From Spodoptera frugiperda (lineage: Eukaryota; Arthropoda; Insecta; Lepidoptera; Noctuidae), in NCBI RefSeq assembly GCF_023101765.2, contig NC_064227.1, positions 1,798,001-1,862,000 on the forward strand: a stretch of 64,000 nt of DNA, given 5' to 3'. Every line of letters starts with the position of its first letter. Within the stretch, counting starts at the first letter, position 1. Shown one piece after another: positions 11,401 through 26,400 of this stretch. The position numbers were made by a program, and so were the translations under genes. The notes beneath the pieces are model-generated. The model ran no database searches. It was not told where the DNA came from and saw only the letters and a list, made by a program, of their open reading frames with translations.

Positions 11401-14400
11401 TGATTTGAGTTTGAGTAGGTGTGGTAGTGTACTGACCGGGCACGACGTACCCGACGGCGACCCGGCTGCCGTCCTCGGTGCCGCCGACGATGCGGAAGCC
11501 GAAGCCGGCCGCGGCCCGCGCCAGGCGGACCAGTACGTCCGCCGCCGGGTCCGACACGCCGCCGCCCGCCTCCACCTATGTTTGGAAACGCATTTATATT
11601 ACACGACTATGAACCAACTAGAGAAGCCATAATCTCATTGTGTACTGTCACACAAAAGATTGGTCCTGCATAATGATATACTAAGTAAACACACGTAAAT
11701 AGGTTATAAAAGCTCAGAAAGCAGCATATTAAAATGTGGACAATCGGCAACATTTTTATAGTCTCATACTTATAACGGGCTATCCAAGGCAACAAATATG
11801 ATTTAATTAAAAGCTAGAGATTAGTACGATCAAAGAAATAAACAAACAATTTAGTAATATGTAATATACATATTACTTGTATGTATACATTTGTCTATTA
11901 TGTCAGACTAGCGTCAGTCTGTTGCGTAGTTTTAAAGATTTAAGCATACAAAGGGACATAGACACAGAGAAAGCGACTTTGTTTTATACTATGTAGTGAT
12001 GATAGTGATGTGAATGGATTCTAAGCCTTACCTGTGGGTAGTTAGCGACGTACAGAGTGTTGGGTTGCGCATCGTTCTCGTAGCAAGATGGCGACTGTCG
12101 CGACACGGGGGAGTGCATGTGGCGGGATGGAGACGATTCGCGTAACCTAAAACAAATTGTTTAGTTATAGAAGATATTTTTGTTTTTTGGTGTGATAAAA
12201 TTTTCACATTATTTTCTATAACGGCAAACGTGTTCTAACGTTGTCACAAATAAAAATAAATTCATCTGCGATAAATCCATAGAGTGTATAACTCAATGTT
12301 TTCATTGAATATCTTTCATTGGTCATAACTTGAACTGTAACGTTTTTTGTACCTTGTGAATCAAAAAAGAAAACGGGTAATATATCGGTAGCCAGTTGGC
12401 CAGCCACCACGCCAACCTTGCAGTAATTTCGTATAATATAGTTTGGTAATACCTGAGCGGAGATGACTTGATCCTGCTGTTGGAAGAGTTGTTGGAAGGC
12501 GACTGGCTCTGCAGGCGAGTGGATGGGGACTGCGACAGGAGGCGGTCTGTTGCGCTCGTGGCCGACGGGGACTGGCTGCGGAGACGACCTGGGGACATCA
12601 ACATAACATTGTATGTATAATTATAATTTAATACTAACATTAGGCTAAGTTGTACTACTACTAACACATATGGATGTTTATCTGAATTAAATTTTTTGAA
12701 TTTGAATTTTATATAAACATAAACTTTCGGGAACATAAGCATAACATTTTATTACACCTTTCATGAGACATACTAAATTAATTATTATGTTATCGGTTTA
12801 CTCTCCTCTGATTCCTCGAGTCACCAGTAGCAGCGACAGTGGTCGCGTCATGTGTCGCGGAATGCAGCATGAATATGAGCCTCTAGCATAGCTTGAAATT
12901 AGTCGAGTTGCTAGTCAAACAGTTACGCGAGTAAGCCGATAACATAATAATAAATAACATGCTTTGTTATTTAGTAATACGGATGTTTCCTTTTTATTGT
13001 AAACTAGCTTTTGCCCGCGACTTCGTTCGCGTGGAATAGTGACTTCCGGCAAATTTTTGGTTTTAACCACATAGTTCCCGATCTCGCGGGATCTCTTCAA
13101 AATTGAGATGTGGAAGATATTCCAGGGAACTCTTCAAAAATCAACATAATGAGCTCTGCGTTTGAATTTAATAGATGTATACTCACTTAGGGCATTGAAA
13201 AAATAGTTTAAAAACGGACTTAAACTAACTTAAAACTAAAGAAAGCTACGAATTACGAATTTATAACAATTAAAAAAGAAACTATATTACAACCTATCCT
13301 CTATGCTATAATAACCAAGCTTAAACTAAATAATTTAAAAGAAACGACTTAAATCTAATCTAATCAAAAAAAAAATTAGACTTACAATTTTATTAAAAAA
13401 ACTAACTACAGTAACTACTAATAATCGATATCAAACTAAACCTACGTTAAATAGTTTAACCAAAAAACCAGGAAAACCCAACAAATAAACTTATTAATTG
13501 ACAAATACAACGAAACCAATTTAGAATATACGAAACAGCAGGACCACTACAGACAAATAATCATACGAATGATAATACACTATTTCTACGATAGTACCGA
13601 AGCGCTCGGCCGATACCCAACCAAATGAATGTAACGAAACTATAGCGCGATCTATTTCGATCCCAACGCCATCTATCGAGGATAAAGACAACTTGGATTA
13701 TGTATTTATTTATACTCCGTTCGGGCATTTTCTTTGTACTAAAAGTTTAATTATATTGATATTATTTTTTTCATACCTTTTTACTATTTATTTACTTTTT
13801 TTCGATGAATTAAAACAATAACATGAACCGAAGTCGTGTAACGATCGACATAGAATTATCTATATTCCGTTAGAGCATTTTCTTTGTACTAAATGTTTTA
13901 TTATATTGATATTATTTTTTTCATACCTTTTTACTATTTATTTACTTTTTTTCGATAAATTAAAACAATAACATGAACCGAAGTCGTGTAACGATCGACA
14001 TAGAATTATTTATAAATAATTTATTTCTTATTTTTATTTTTTGATTTTTGAAATAAAAATATATCTATGTCCTTTCTAAGGTTCTAAACTATATCTGTAC
14101 CAAATTTCAACCAAATCCGTCAAATAGTTGCGGAGATTAATGGTATAAGCATAGAATGTTCGACGTGATTCTTTAATTTGACATAACTTTTTTATTTATG
14201 AACCGATTGACATGAAACAAACACTAAATGTAAATTTAAGCATCCCACAATATATTCGTGAAAATCGCATCCAACTCGGATCAGCCGTTTCTGAGATTAG
14301 CGCGCACAGACGAACAGACAAACAGACAAACAGACAAAAAAAAAGTTAATTACATTTTTGGGTTCGACATCGACATAACAATAACCCCTGCTATTTTTTT

Positions 14401-17400
14401 TATTTTTATTTTCAATGTACAGACAGCACTTTTCTACGATTTTATTATATGTATAGATGTCCGTCTAATTTTACAATATTAAACACTTATTTTTCATTTC
14501 TTAGACAAAAAGAAAAACATATGTATCAGACTATTCCATACCCTGTCATTATTTCTATAGTAATTTGTAACATACCAGTTGAGTTAGAAGGAGAAAGCGG
14601 TCGTATCCTAGTGTTTGAAGGTGACTGTCTAGTCAGACCTCCGATGGCCGCAGTCGTTGGCGAATGCAGCATACCATCTTCCGGGAACCCTAGACCAAAT
14701 ACAATAAGATTAGGTTCAAACATTTCATAGAGGTTATAATAAACTTCTTAACGCCGCACTCAGAATATTTAATGATAATTTAAACTACTCCTTAGTAACA
14801 ATGTTGTATCTTAGAAACAATTGCTAAGGATTAGGTAAAGTAAACATTAATGACTCTGAGTATTGGTTAGATGATTGATGATTTTTAACTACTCCCGCAA
14901 TTTCACCAATTGCTAGATTCCTATTGGTCGTAGCTTGACGCTTATAGTCTTCCAGGATAATATGATTTTGTAAAAAAAATAACGATGGAGTATTTATTTT
15001 AACCGTTTGGGTATGTTGATGTTGTTAAAAACGTGTATGACAAGAATGAGTAAGAAAATGAAATGTCACTCAAAGGTACAAAATGCATACGGTATGTATG
15101 TAGATGTTAAAAACGTGTATGACAAGAATGAGTAAGAAAATGTAATAATATTATGAAGGATATACGATTCTCTTACCTCCATTGTCACTGCTATCAGCGA
15201 CGCTGGCGTTTCCCCTCCAGTAGGCAGCATTCATGTCGACATGCACGGTGGGAGTGGGCACCTCCCCCCAGTTCCCATTCCCCCACCTCTCATTATTCTC
15301 CCACCGATTGCCATTTGTACCCTCATCCCATTTCTGTCCATTCTCCACCCACTTCTGTCCATTCTCAACCCACTTCTGACCGTTCTCTACCCATTTTTGT
15401 CCATTCTCATCCCATTTTTGTCCATTCTCATCCCATTTTTGTCCATTCTGTTCCCATTTTTGTCCATTTTCGTCCCATTTTTGGCCGTTTTCATCCCATT
15501 TCTGGGCGTTTTCCGCCCAGTTTCTGATGTTAGAGTTGTCGACCCATGTTTCTCGTTCTTGCCATTGGTTGTCTGGTTGAGTTTCGTTCCAAGGAGTGAC
15601 TACTGGGAGAGTGAGACGTCCTCCGGGAGTGCTGCTTCTACGTCTGCGGTCTATAAGGCTTTCTCGTTCACGGTTTTTGTGTTCGGGCACTGCGTATGTC
15701 GCTTCTAAGGAAGGAAAGAAACAATATTAAAATTAAATAGGCCTTGAGTGAATAGTAAATTATTAAAGATTAACCTCTCGTATGTATACATATAAGACAA
15801 CAACAGAAAACACATTGTGTCTCAGTTAGATCCGCGTTCCAGCACACGAAGGGTTAAGAATAATTCTTATTAGATTATTAGGCTTCTTTTCTGTGGCTGA
15901 CAGACATACGTACATTTTGTATGAACTGTACAACAAACGTGGTCTAGTAAAGCGTCGAGCGGGCTCAGACGGGACACGATAAATTGATTCATACAAAATG
16001 TGAGAAGACGCCAGACTTAGTAGTGGGCACTTATAGGCTAATAATAATATGATATGATGTGAAAAGTCTTTTTATGCTTGAATCTCATGTTTCTTACCAG
16101 AATTCATGCCGTTAAGTCTGTCCCTCAACGAGTCCTGAGTGTGAAGGTTTGGTGACCGCAGCTGTTCTGCCGTGGGCGTCTTACTTCTAATCACGTTGTT
16201 GTTTGTTGCTGTAATAACAAGTAGTTGATGTTGATAAACTGTGTATCAGTTGCGTCTTTTTATTTGGTTAATTTTATATTTTTTTTATGTTTGAATAATT
16301 TGTAGTAAGTAATTGAGTAATTGTAGTCTTGAGTGAGAGAATGAATTCGAAAGTGAGTGAATGAATGAATTCGGATGTGTGTGCGAGAGTGAATGAATTA
16401 ATGAATTCGTAAAAGAGTGTGAGTATAAATGAGTGAGTAAATGAATTAATTTAGAAAAGAGTGTAAGTGGGAGTGGACGTGAATGAGGGAGAGAGTGAAT
16501 GAATTATTTCGAAAAAGTGTGTAGGAAGTGAGAGTGTGTGTGAATGAATGAGTGAGTGAGTGTAGATCCAGACCGGGTATAGGTTGGTGCCTGGTGGCGG
16601 AGCGCGACCGCGGGTGTCGGGTCTGTGCGCGGCGCCACACCACCACCCGACTCTCGTGCAGCGCGGGGCACTCCTTCAGCACCTGACAACACACAACGTA
16701 TTACATTACAAACTGTTACTTTACACTAAAAATATTACTTTACTGTACGAGAGACATGCTTCGGCACGAACGGGCCGGTTCGCATGGAGTGATACCACAG
16801 CTTCGACAAAGACGTCGTGACACTATCACAGCAACGTGACACATAGAAGGAGTTACGTTTAGGTTGAAGGCCCAACCCTTCCTAATGCCCAATCCATAAA
16901 ATTATATGTATAATTGTGCCGCCAACCTTGCTGCTATAGTGTTGCGGGTGTCCATGGACAGCGTCGATTGCTTACCATAAGGTGATCTACCTGCTCTATC
17001 ACAATCCTGTACAAACCTGTACAACATGTTGGTGTGGCGCGTGTCTGACGTCTGTGTCTCCAATCTGCAGCAGTAAGTCGCCTTCCCGTAAACCTGCACA
17101 CCTACTGCGGTCCAAAACCTGGATGAAAAGAATTCGTTATAAATAAAATTAGATGAAAGGCATTAAATTGTGTTTACTACCTATAGCGACCAGATTGGCG
17201 ATATATTAAAAAGAAGAACGCCAAATAAAAGAACCTTTAATAGACGAGCATCCAACACAAACAAATCTGGAGATAACGCGACATTTTATCATAATTTATA
17301 TATTCTTTTGACTAGATTGCAATAACTAAGATCTTGCGTACACGGCAAGGTTTAGTTAACTTTTTTTTTTCGTTTAAAAGTCTAGACAAGACAATCGATA

Positions 17401-20400
17401 AGTACCTTTTTGACCTTCTGTCCGTGTACGCTGTCAGCGATAGTGAACCCGAAGCCGGCGGCTCCCCGCCGCAGCGTCAGCACCAGCTCCCGGCCCGGCT
17501 CCGCGGACGAACTGCTGTCCGCTCGCGACTGGTGTTCTATAACAAAACATAATGTGTGATTGTCATAGGCTTTATAAGTATGATTGTCAATTTTATTTCA
17601 TATCTCATACATACATTTATGTATAATCTTTTCTCCGACTATTTTCAGTAACTCTATTTCGTTGATTTTTCGGTTTAAGAATTTACAAAAACGCCATTTC
17701 TATATTTCAACTATTTCCCAATGTTTCACTTTCTGAAGAGTGTGAAGACTCGAAAAAATTAACAAAATCTATCGTCAATACAATAAACAAGATTGTACTA
17801 AACTAGTTTTATTAACTTTAAAATGATATTAAATTATTTATAAAAGCCCTTCCTCTCCCCTAATTTTTAAATTAGCTATGCCCGACAGGGTCCTTTATCG
17901 TGACTTAAAATTGTATTTTCCACCACCAATGTACATTATGGATGCAATCAATATTTGAAATAGTAAAACAAAATCTTACCACCAGCCAAAGACAGTACAT
18001 GATCAAGGGATGGACACCGAGGCAGCTCCTGATTGTCATCATGTATGGTCAGTTCATCCAGGTCAAACGACCTGGACATCATCCGCCTCTGGCCTGGACT
18101 GTGTGGAGGGGGACCGTCCACTTTGTCCCTCCCCTGGTTCGACGACTCGTGGTTGGGCGAGTCCAAGTTGAACCTAGAATTGTGCGTAGATCTGAGTATT
18201 TTTTAGATTGTTCTTCATACGAGGGTGTTGGGTTCAGAACGATGAATTATTAATAGTTATTAATTAAATAGGTAATTATTATTGCTTTTAGGTCGGTTAA
18301 AATAGCATGACGCGTTTGACTTCATTTTCGATCGAGACTGTAAATCTGATTTTTTTGTAACAGAATCCAATGATTGAAATTATATATTTATTTATTGATG
18401 TATAAAAAAAACTACAAAACGTATAGTTAAAGCTAATGCTCTACTCAATATTTCATTCCGATCCTTTCAGTCGTTTTGACGTCATTGCGTACCAGACATA
18501 CACACGAACACATAAACTCACAAACTTTTGCTTTTTTAGTATTACTAGCTACTTCCGCGCGGTTTCACCCGCTCTGCTCGGCTCCTATTGGTCATAGCGA
18601 GATGTTTTATAGCCTATAGCCTTCCTCGATAAATGCACTATCCAACACAAAAATAATTATTCAATTCGGACCAGTAGTTCCGGAGATTAGCGCGTTCAAA
18701 CAAACAAACTCTTCAGCTTTATAATATTACTAGCTGTGCCCGCGACTTCGTCCGCGTGGAATAGTTATTTTAGGCATTATATTTATTTTTGCAAACAACT
18801 TTCTCAGCTTCACAATTTTAGCTGTTACCCACGGTTAATTTGTGCATTGAAAATTAGTGATAGTACTGGATTATGATTATAAGGAACAATCCACACTCAT
18901 TTCTATACTATATGTGTTTCCATTATTTTCCGGAAACCTGCGCCTATAGGTTGGGTAACCACCACCCCGGTTTGTGTTTCAGAAATAAAATTCCTAGGGT
19001 ACTTTTTAGATGGGCTCGCTCCGTACGCGTTATAGCAGTGATAAGTCCCCTCTTTGAAGAGTGGCTTGAGAGGCGTCACGGCGTCCTCACCTACCGCCTG
19101 ACGCCTACTTACCTACTTACCGGACACGGAAGTTTTGGCCAAACGGCCGAGGACCGCCCGGAAGATATGGTGGAGCATACAGTGGCAGTGTGCATTGCAT
19201 GTGCTGAGCATCGCCATGTCCTTAGGGATGTGAATGGCGACGGTAACCTCTCACGTCCGGCTCTAGTTCAGGCCAAGGTGCAGAGCGAGGGGGAAAGGGA
19301 CGCCGTCTCCCCCTTCTGCGAAGTAGTCATCCTAGCTAAGGAGGAGGCGGAGCGCGTGAGGGAACGATACTCATCACGCCCCAGCCGCCGCAGAAGACAC
19401 TCCGGGCGTCGAGAATCGCGTGACGATCCCCGGCCACCGTAAGCGCAGGTCTGCGGACGGCGAGTAAGAGTAGCTCGTCGCCTGATCAAAACCAGACCCG
19501 TGCGTACCGTGCGTCGCGTTCTGTGCGCGCCTCAAAGAGCCACTACAGATGGGACCCAATAGTCTAACAGACAACGTAAAAGATTACCGGGGCCCCGGCT
19601 CAACGGGGTGATTTTTACACTCCTCGCTTCACCCAAGGCAGGAGTAGCCAACGGATGATTTTCCCCCCTCAAAAAAAAAGAAAGAGTACTTTCTAGAACA
19701 AATGTTTTCTTTCATACATGGTGACGCAAGGTTATGAAATCCTTAAGAACCATATTTTTATACCCTATCATATTTTTATGACAATAAATTGAAGAATTGG
19801 ATTTTTTTGTTTGTCAAATATTTCAGCCGATATTATTGCACTATACGTAGAATCTGGTTGTACTTTGTTAGACAGCCACAATAAAATGTGGGCGTGTGGT
19901 AAACCGCTTTTTGCCATTCTACGCTGTAAACAAACGCTTTCGATGGTCAATGATCAAAAAATGTTTTACTTCGTTAGTAAGACTATAATTTTTTTGAGTA
20001 TAGTTACACCACATTCCGCGTCGTTCGCAAACAATGCCTCTCCTCCTGGCAGCGTCGTGTTTCGCACATCATGCGGCGCGCGTGAAATTTATATCGGAGT
20101 TATTTTAAAATTGTAATATCTTCTAAGATGTTTATTGAAGTTTAGTGATGTCAAAGACAATTTTGTTCACAATTAAATACTCTTAATGAACAACACATTT
20201 ATTTCGATAAAGATTAATATTTTTTCGTTAATACAACTCTTAACAAATAATGCATTAATTTCGACCCAGTCTGATTACCATAAAAACGATTCTAGTAAGT
20301 TAATCCTAAAAGATAGACATATACTGTCGCGGACTTGTTGTTAGATCATTTTAAGAGGAATAATTCTTTCATACATATAATTTTCGTATCTTGAACCATT

Positions 20401-23400
20401 TTCGCAGCGCACGCAACGGAAGCCCTCAAGAATTAATAATTTCCCCCGTTTTGTCCACATTTTCCTTTATTTCTTCGCTCCTAATAGTTATAGCGTGATG
20501 TTTTATAGCCTATAACCTTCCTCGATAAATGGACTATCCAACACAAAAAGAATTATTCAAATCGGACCAGTAGTTCCGGAGATTAGCGCGTTCAAACAAA
20601 CAAACAAACAATCAAACAATCAAACAATCAAACAAACTCTTCAGCTTTATAATATTAGTATAGATTAGTAAGTATATTAGTATAGATATAGTAAGATTAT
20701 GATATTTACCTGGTCCGCAGCGCCCTGGTGAGTTGTTGCATGGCGACGGCGTCGGAGGTGGCGGGAGTGGTCGCGTCCACTGCCAGCGTACTCAGCACGC
20801 GAGTGTTCGGGTCTTCCGAGTCGAAGGACAGGGGGTAACCTGGAGTTAAACAAACATTTATTTAAAAAAAAACTTCTTATTTCTTGTCACATTACATCAA
20901 CAGCTTGTAAGTATCCACTGCTGAGCAAAGGCCTCTTCTCATACAGGTTTGAGCATCACTATGCTTGCTCAAGGCGGGTATTCGATTCCGAACTTATATC
21001 TAATTATAAGACCAGGCTTCCTCCTAATGTATCATCATCTCATAGCCTCTCGAAACCTCAACAAAGTGAGGAAACCTGGACTTATCTTCTCAAATTAATA
21101 TTAATTACTTAGCCATGTGAGAAGAGGCGTTTGCGCAGCCCTTCTAGGCTAACGGTGATGATGCTGATGATATCGTAAAAACAATTAATGTGTGATAATT
21201 TCTGATCATTTTATGGTATTGAAAAGTCGAAATAATTTATTTCCAATTGTCAATAATAAGTGTTTTGTAAAGAAATCAGATAAACATTGGTAGTCTACCT
21301 CTAACAAGATGCAGTGTGACCTCAGTTCCAGGTGTGATAGACTGGAAGATTTGAGCGACATGCGCGTGGGAGAGGCCTCGCACTCCTCGGTTGCCTACTC
21401 CGACCACCACGTCTCCTGGACGAAGGGCTCCTGGAAACATGAACAAGATATTCATTAATATCACGATACTAGCTTCTGCCAGCGACTTCGCCTGCATTCC
21501 CGTGGGATAAAAGTAGGCTATGTGTTATTCCAGTTCATAATCTACACTTGTTTTAAATTTCATCCCGGTCCTTTTAGCCAATTTAACGTGTTTGAGTAAT
21601 AAACATAGACACAAACTTTCGTATTTATAATATTAGTAAGATCAGGTGCATTATTTCGGATATAGCTTTTTTAGCAGACTTGAGTATATATTTATTTATT
21701 TATTTTTATTTGAATAGAACGGTACAAGCCAATAACACTATTCAACACCTTACAAAAATTTAAAAATATAAAATTCAGAAAATTAATATAAATATTAATT
21801 ATTAAATATTCATTCATCCATCTTTTTCGCAAAACTTCAAACATTCCGACAAAAATAATCTTCTTTCACTCGAAAACACGTCACACTCTGGCTTTGAATC
21901 CAGGAATCGGTTTAAAAGTTTCATAGTGCGCGGTAACGGAGACTTAGCCCTACTGACTGTTCTGCAAGATGGTATAGCGAACAACTGGTGCTTTAATTGT
22001 CAGGAGCAAAAATCCTGAGGAACTCATTATGCAGTTCAGGAGCGCATTATATATATTTTGCAGTACGAATTTCTTATGGGCAGGCGTACTCCGTATCCAT
22101 ATCATGGTTTACTAGCTATGTAACAAGGGTTTGAGTAACTCCAACTTGAACAATCTCTCTAATTACGTAAGTTTTTAAGACTTGTAGTAAAAAATATATT
22201 AGAATTAAATATTCGGTATGAATACTTTTAATAACTTACCATCAATCCAAGCCGGGCTATGGGGCACGATGCTACGGATTTGAAGGTAGCCCTCCGTTTC
22301 AGGTATACCTTCAGCTCCAATCAGCGTGAAGCCTAAACCCTGAAAATATTAAAGTACATGTTAGTTTCAGTACAGTAAGGAGTATCACTACATAGTATAA
22401 AAATCTAGTTTTTTTTTTGTATAGTGGGTATGTTATATCCTATGTATGCTTACTGCTTAGATATTTAAAACTACGCACCGGCTTTTGATGCGGCAATTTT
22501 TAATAGAGCTAAATGTCACAGTGTTTACGCATGCTACTCATGAATAAGAGTCCCTCTGTGACTCGAAACTAATAGAAGCTTTTTTTAAGTAGTAGAAGAT
22601 TTACGTGAGTTAACCGCGATGTTTAGTTAATAAAATACAGGAATTAAATAAATTGCAATTTTAGCCAAAAATTTCGCAAAATTTCTACTATTATAAAACA
22701 TTATTACAATTTCGAAGAATAATGGACTCGTCATGGTAGCTGCACAGGGATAAACAGGGTCAACCAGTACGTTACGGTTCGTCTCCGGTGAAGTCCGGAA
22801 ACGGGACAAGTTTTAAAGAAAGTCCTTTATAATAGTTGTCATTAAAAATGTATTGTTTTAGTGGGTTAATCAAAATATAGACGAGAGTGAGCAAAAAATC
22901 GGTAGCCCCCATTCCTTGAGTTCAATGACCACTCTAATAACTAGTGATAGGAATAGGCAGTGCTTATTAGCCTAAACTTTGAAGAACAGGGAAAAGAAAC
23001 GGAGACTTTTTTACTACTATAGTCTTTTTTCCCGGACAAAACTTAAATTGTGTTATTATAGCCGTATCTTTTCTCTATTCCTCATCAAAGTTTAGGCTAA
23101 TAAGCACTACCTACTCCTATCACTGCTAATAACAATGAAACACATTTACATCCTTGATTCGTCATAGAAAACTAGCATACTAGCTTACCTGAGTGCCTTT
23201 AGTAAGAGTGAGAGTGAACCTCTCGCCCCGAAGCTCTCCTGTGGGCGTTGGCCCGTTAGATGGGCCGGTGCCCCCATTCTCCGATGACAATTTCTCCGCT
23301 GAAACACAATTATTTGATGTGATTATTTCTTTGAAACGTATTTCGGTTTTAATTCACTTCTGTGTTATTTAGGAAAGGTATATTAAACCTTTTATCATCA

Positions 23401-26400
23401 TCATTCGTTTATAAGTGCCAACTGCTGAGCAAAGGCCCCTTTTCACGCAGACGAAATCAGTATTGATCACCAAGCTTGCTCAAGGCAGATTGGTAATTTC
23501 ATACTTATAATTAGCAGTTCTAGGTTCAGATTTCCTCACGATGTTTTCCTGTATTAAACGCGCTATCTGATAATATTGACTGACATTAGCGGAGGTTTTC
23601 AGAGCTGCGGACAGCTTAATAGTTTACCGGGGCTCCGGTTTGGAGCAGGAGTAGGAATGGGGTGGTTTTAAGTCTGTAAGTCTGACACTCCCTTTCGTCT
23701 CGCCCAATGCGGGAGGAGTAATTAGATGATTTTCCTTTCTCAAAAAACAAAGTTGAGCACGTAGGTATCTATGGGCATCAAAGATTTTCTTGATACTGTA
23801 ACGATGTTGTAACGTATCATAAAGACGATTGCATTGTGACAAATTAATATCAACTTTGTATCAAACACAATTAAGTAAAATTTAAATAAAATTACGATTT
23901 TCTACTACGTACATCTAGTTATGTGATGAACAAATTGATATTATGGAAATTGGTCTGAATAAATACCTATTCCAAGAAATGACTATTGCCACGGTTAACT
24001 GAGTCCGTATATTACAGCTTTTACTTAAACATACCTAATTAACGATTCTTTGATGCAATTGACTGATTTTCATGGTTATTACTTTCATCATCAGCCTATA
24101 GCAGTCCACTGCTGGACATAGGCCTCCCCAATTGTTCGCCACTTTGCTCTATCACTAGCGACTCGCATCCAGCTCCTGCCAGCCATCCTGCGCAGATCGT
24201 CACTCCACATCGCCTGGGGGCGTCCTACACTACGTTTACCGAGACGCGGTCTCCACTCCAGGACTCGCTTACCCCAACGGTTGTCGGTCCTGCGGCTAAT
24301 ATGGCCGGCCCACTGCCACTTCAGCTTGCTGATCCGGTGGGCTATGTCGATCACCTTGGTTCTCTGCCGAATCACTTCGTTTCGAATGCGATTTCGGAGA
24401 GAGACACCGGTTATTACTTTAGTAGATGATAATTGCTAGCGTTTTGATTATGGTGGAATACAAAACAACGATCTAAACTACGATTATAAAGTTGAAGACT
24501 GTTAGAACGCGCTAATCTCCGAAATTACTGGTTCGTATTGAATAATACTTTTTGTGTTGGATAGCCCATTTATCGAGAAAGGTCATTATCATTTTATACC
24601 TCTGGTATAAAACATCACGCTATGATCAACTGGGAAACCGCGTAGAATAGCTTGTTATAATATAAAACATGTGCACGGCGGATTTGAATGGTGTTTATTA
24701 ATCTACAGCTCATAATTAATGTTTAAAAACACCTATTTTACCCCTATAGATAAACTATCTAACTAAACGGTGTAGTTAGCCCCTCACCAAATTCATTCAA
24801 GCGAGTAAACATCAAAGTGGACATTTTCACTAACTAATTATACTACAGTGCACTCATTTTCTCCACGTGGACAACGTTTTGGGGTGATGAATTTGTTTTT
24901 GGGATGCAGATACATTACACTATCCCAACGTACATAGGGCCCAGAGCCATATTACCACTAAGGCAAACTAAGCAAGTGCCTAGCGCGCCAGGGTAAGAGG
25001 GGCGCCGTATGAGACGCGCGTGCCCATTCGCCCATAGAAAGGCGTCGGCGCCTAAAAAGACCAGACCTAAAAAAGGTCTAATCAGCCTCTGAAACCCTAC
25101 TAGGACTAGATAGACTAGATACTAGGATATAACATTACGCCTATTCTCCGTTTTACGTTTAACGAGATCGAAACAGCGCGTTCGGCGCTCTGATTGGCTA
25201 GTTGATTCGAGGAGGCCAATAAAATTAGAATGAAATGAAACGCAACACAACCGTTGTTTCACGTCGGTTTTCTGTGAGACGGTGGTATCACTCTGGTCGA
25301 ATTGGCTAAGCATAGACCTCCACACTTAATAATAACTTGATGTGTACCACGCACATAACTTAAGTAACATTACCTATAAGTACAAATGGTTACAAAACAA
25401 GTTCTGCCTGAATCACTTTCAGTCAAGTGGAACCTTACAGCATAATATAAAACGAATGATTACTTCCTGAATTTCAGACGGATTGATTACCTATTATGTA
25501 GCTAAAAGATTTACGACTATAACTGTCTTATTGATTGAGAATTATGAATTTATGGCTTGTAGGTACCTGGTACTTGAAACTCGGTGAAAGTAAACTGATT
25601 GGCATGTCATCATAAATTTTATGATGACATGCCGTCATATTTTGTTGTTAGTAGGTAAAGTAATAAAAAGATCCCGAAGGTTTAAGATTCCAGCTTCTCC
25701 TCGCAAAACCTACCAACGGCAAATACCGTTTTCCGAGTAAAATTCTTTTGAATTTGTCTTTCTGAAATTTTTAATTTTATTAATAGTTATCTGACAATAG
25801 CGACAGGCATATGACAGATTTTGTGATCAATGACGTGCCCAAAATATTGTGCTGTGCCAATGGTTCGCCATACCTGGCCTAATCTAATGTTGTGAAGAAC
25901 CTATACAGAACAGTAGACCTTAAAGCTATAACAACAAGGCATATTATCAACTAATAACCCACCTCTCAATCTTCTAGCCTGCAGCACAGGATTTTCATAC
26001 TGTGTTCTTCTATTAATATGGTCTACGTAATAAGAACCGTATCGTTCATCCGTCACTCTCTCCCAGCCAAATGGCAGTTCATCTTCACCACATTCACCGA
26101 GGGAATGTTTCCGGACTCTTGCTAGTCTAGGGTCCAACCAGTGCGATGTGCCTGTGTTGTGGCTGAAAGGAAAACTTCATTACATTTGGAGTTTAATGTT
26201 TAAACTTTTTATTATCATCCTAATCACTGCTGGGCAAAGGCGTTGTCTCGCTTGGAGAAAGAATGAGCATTAACCATAATCAATCAAGTTGTTGGTCAAT
26301 GCAGATATAATTTCACATGTCTGTTAGTTTGCAATCTAAATATATATAACTTAAAAGTGACTGATTGACTGACTGATATAATGATCTATCAACGCATAGC

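Noticed and set aside
15322..15510. CRISPR-like array
   Set aside because: The units are contiguous with no spacers and lie in a eukaryotic coding exon.
15153..15708. Long + strand ORFs rich in Pro/Leu/Phe opposite Magi exon 12
   Set aside because: They are the antisense shadow of the 21-bp coding repeat; the minus frame has splice sites, keeps phase with neighbours and continues the Magi protein.
18873..19442. 189-codon ORF as a host gene
   Set aside because: Its C-terminal part has the R1-clade LINE ending and is followed by a LINE tail; the first ~45 codons have no such match and the start Met is incidental.
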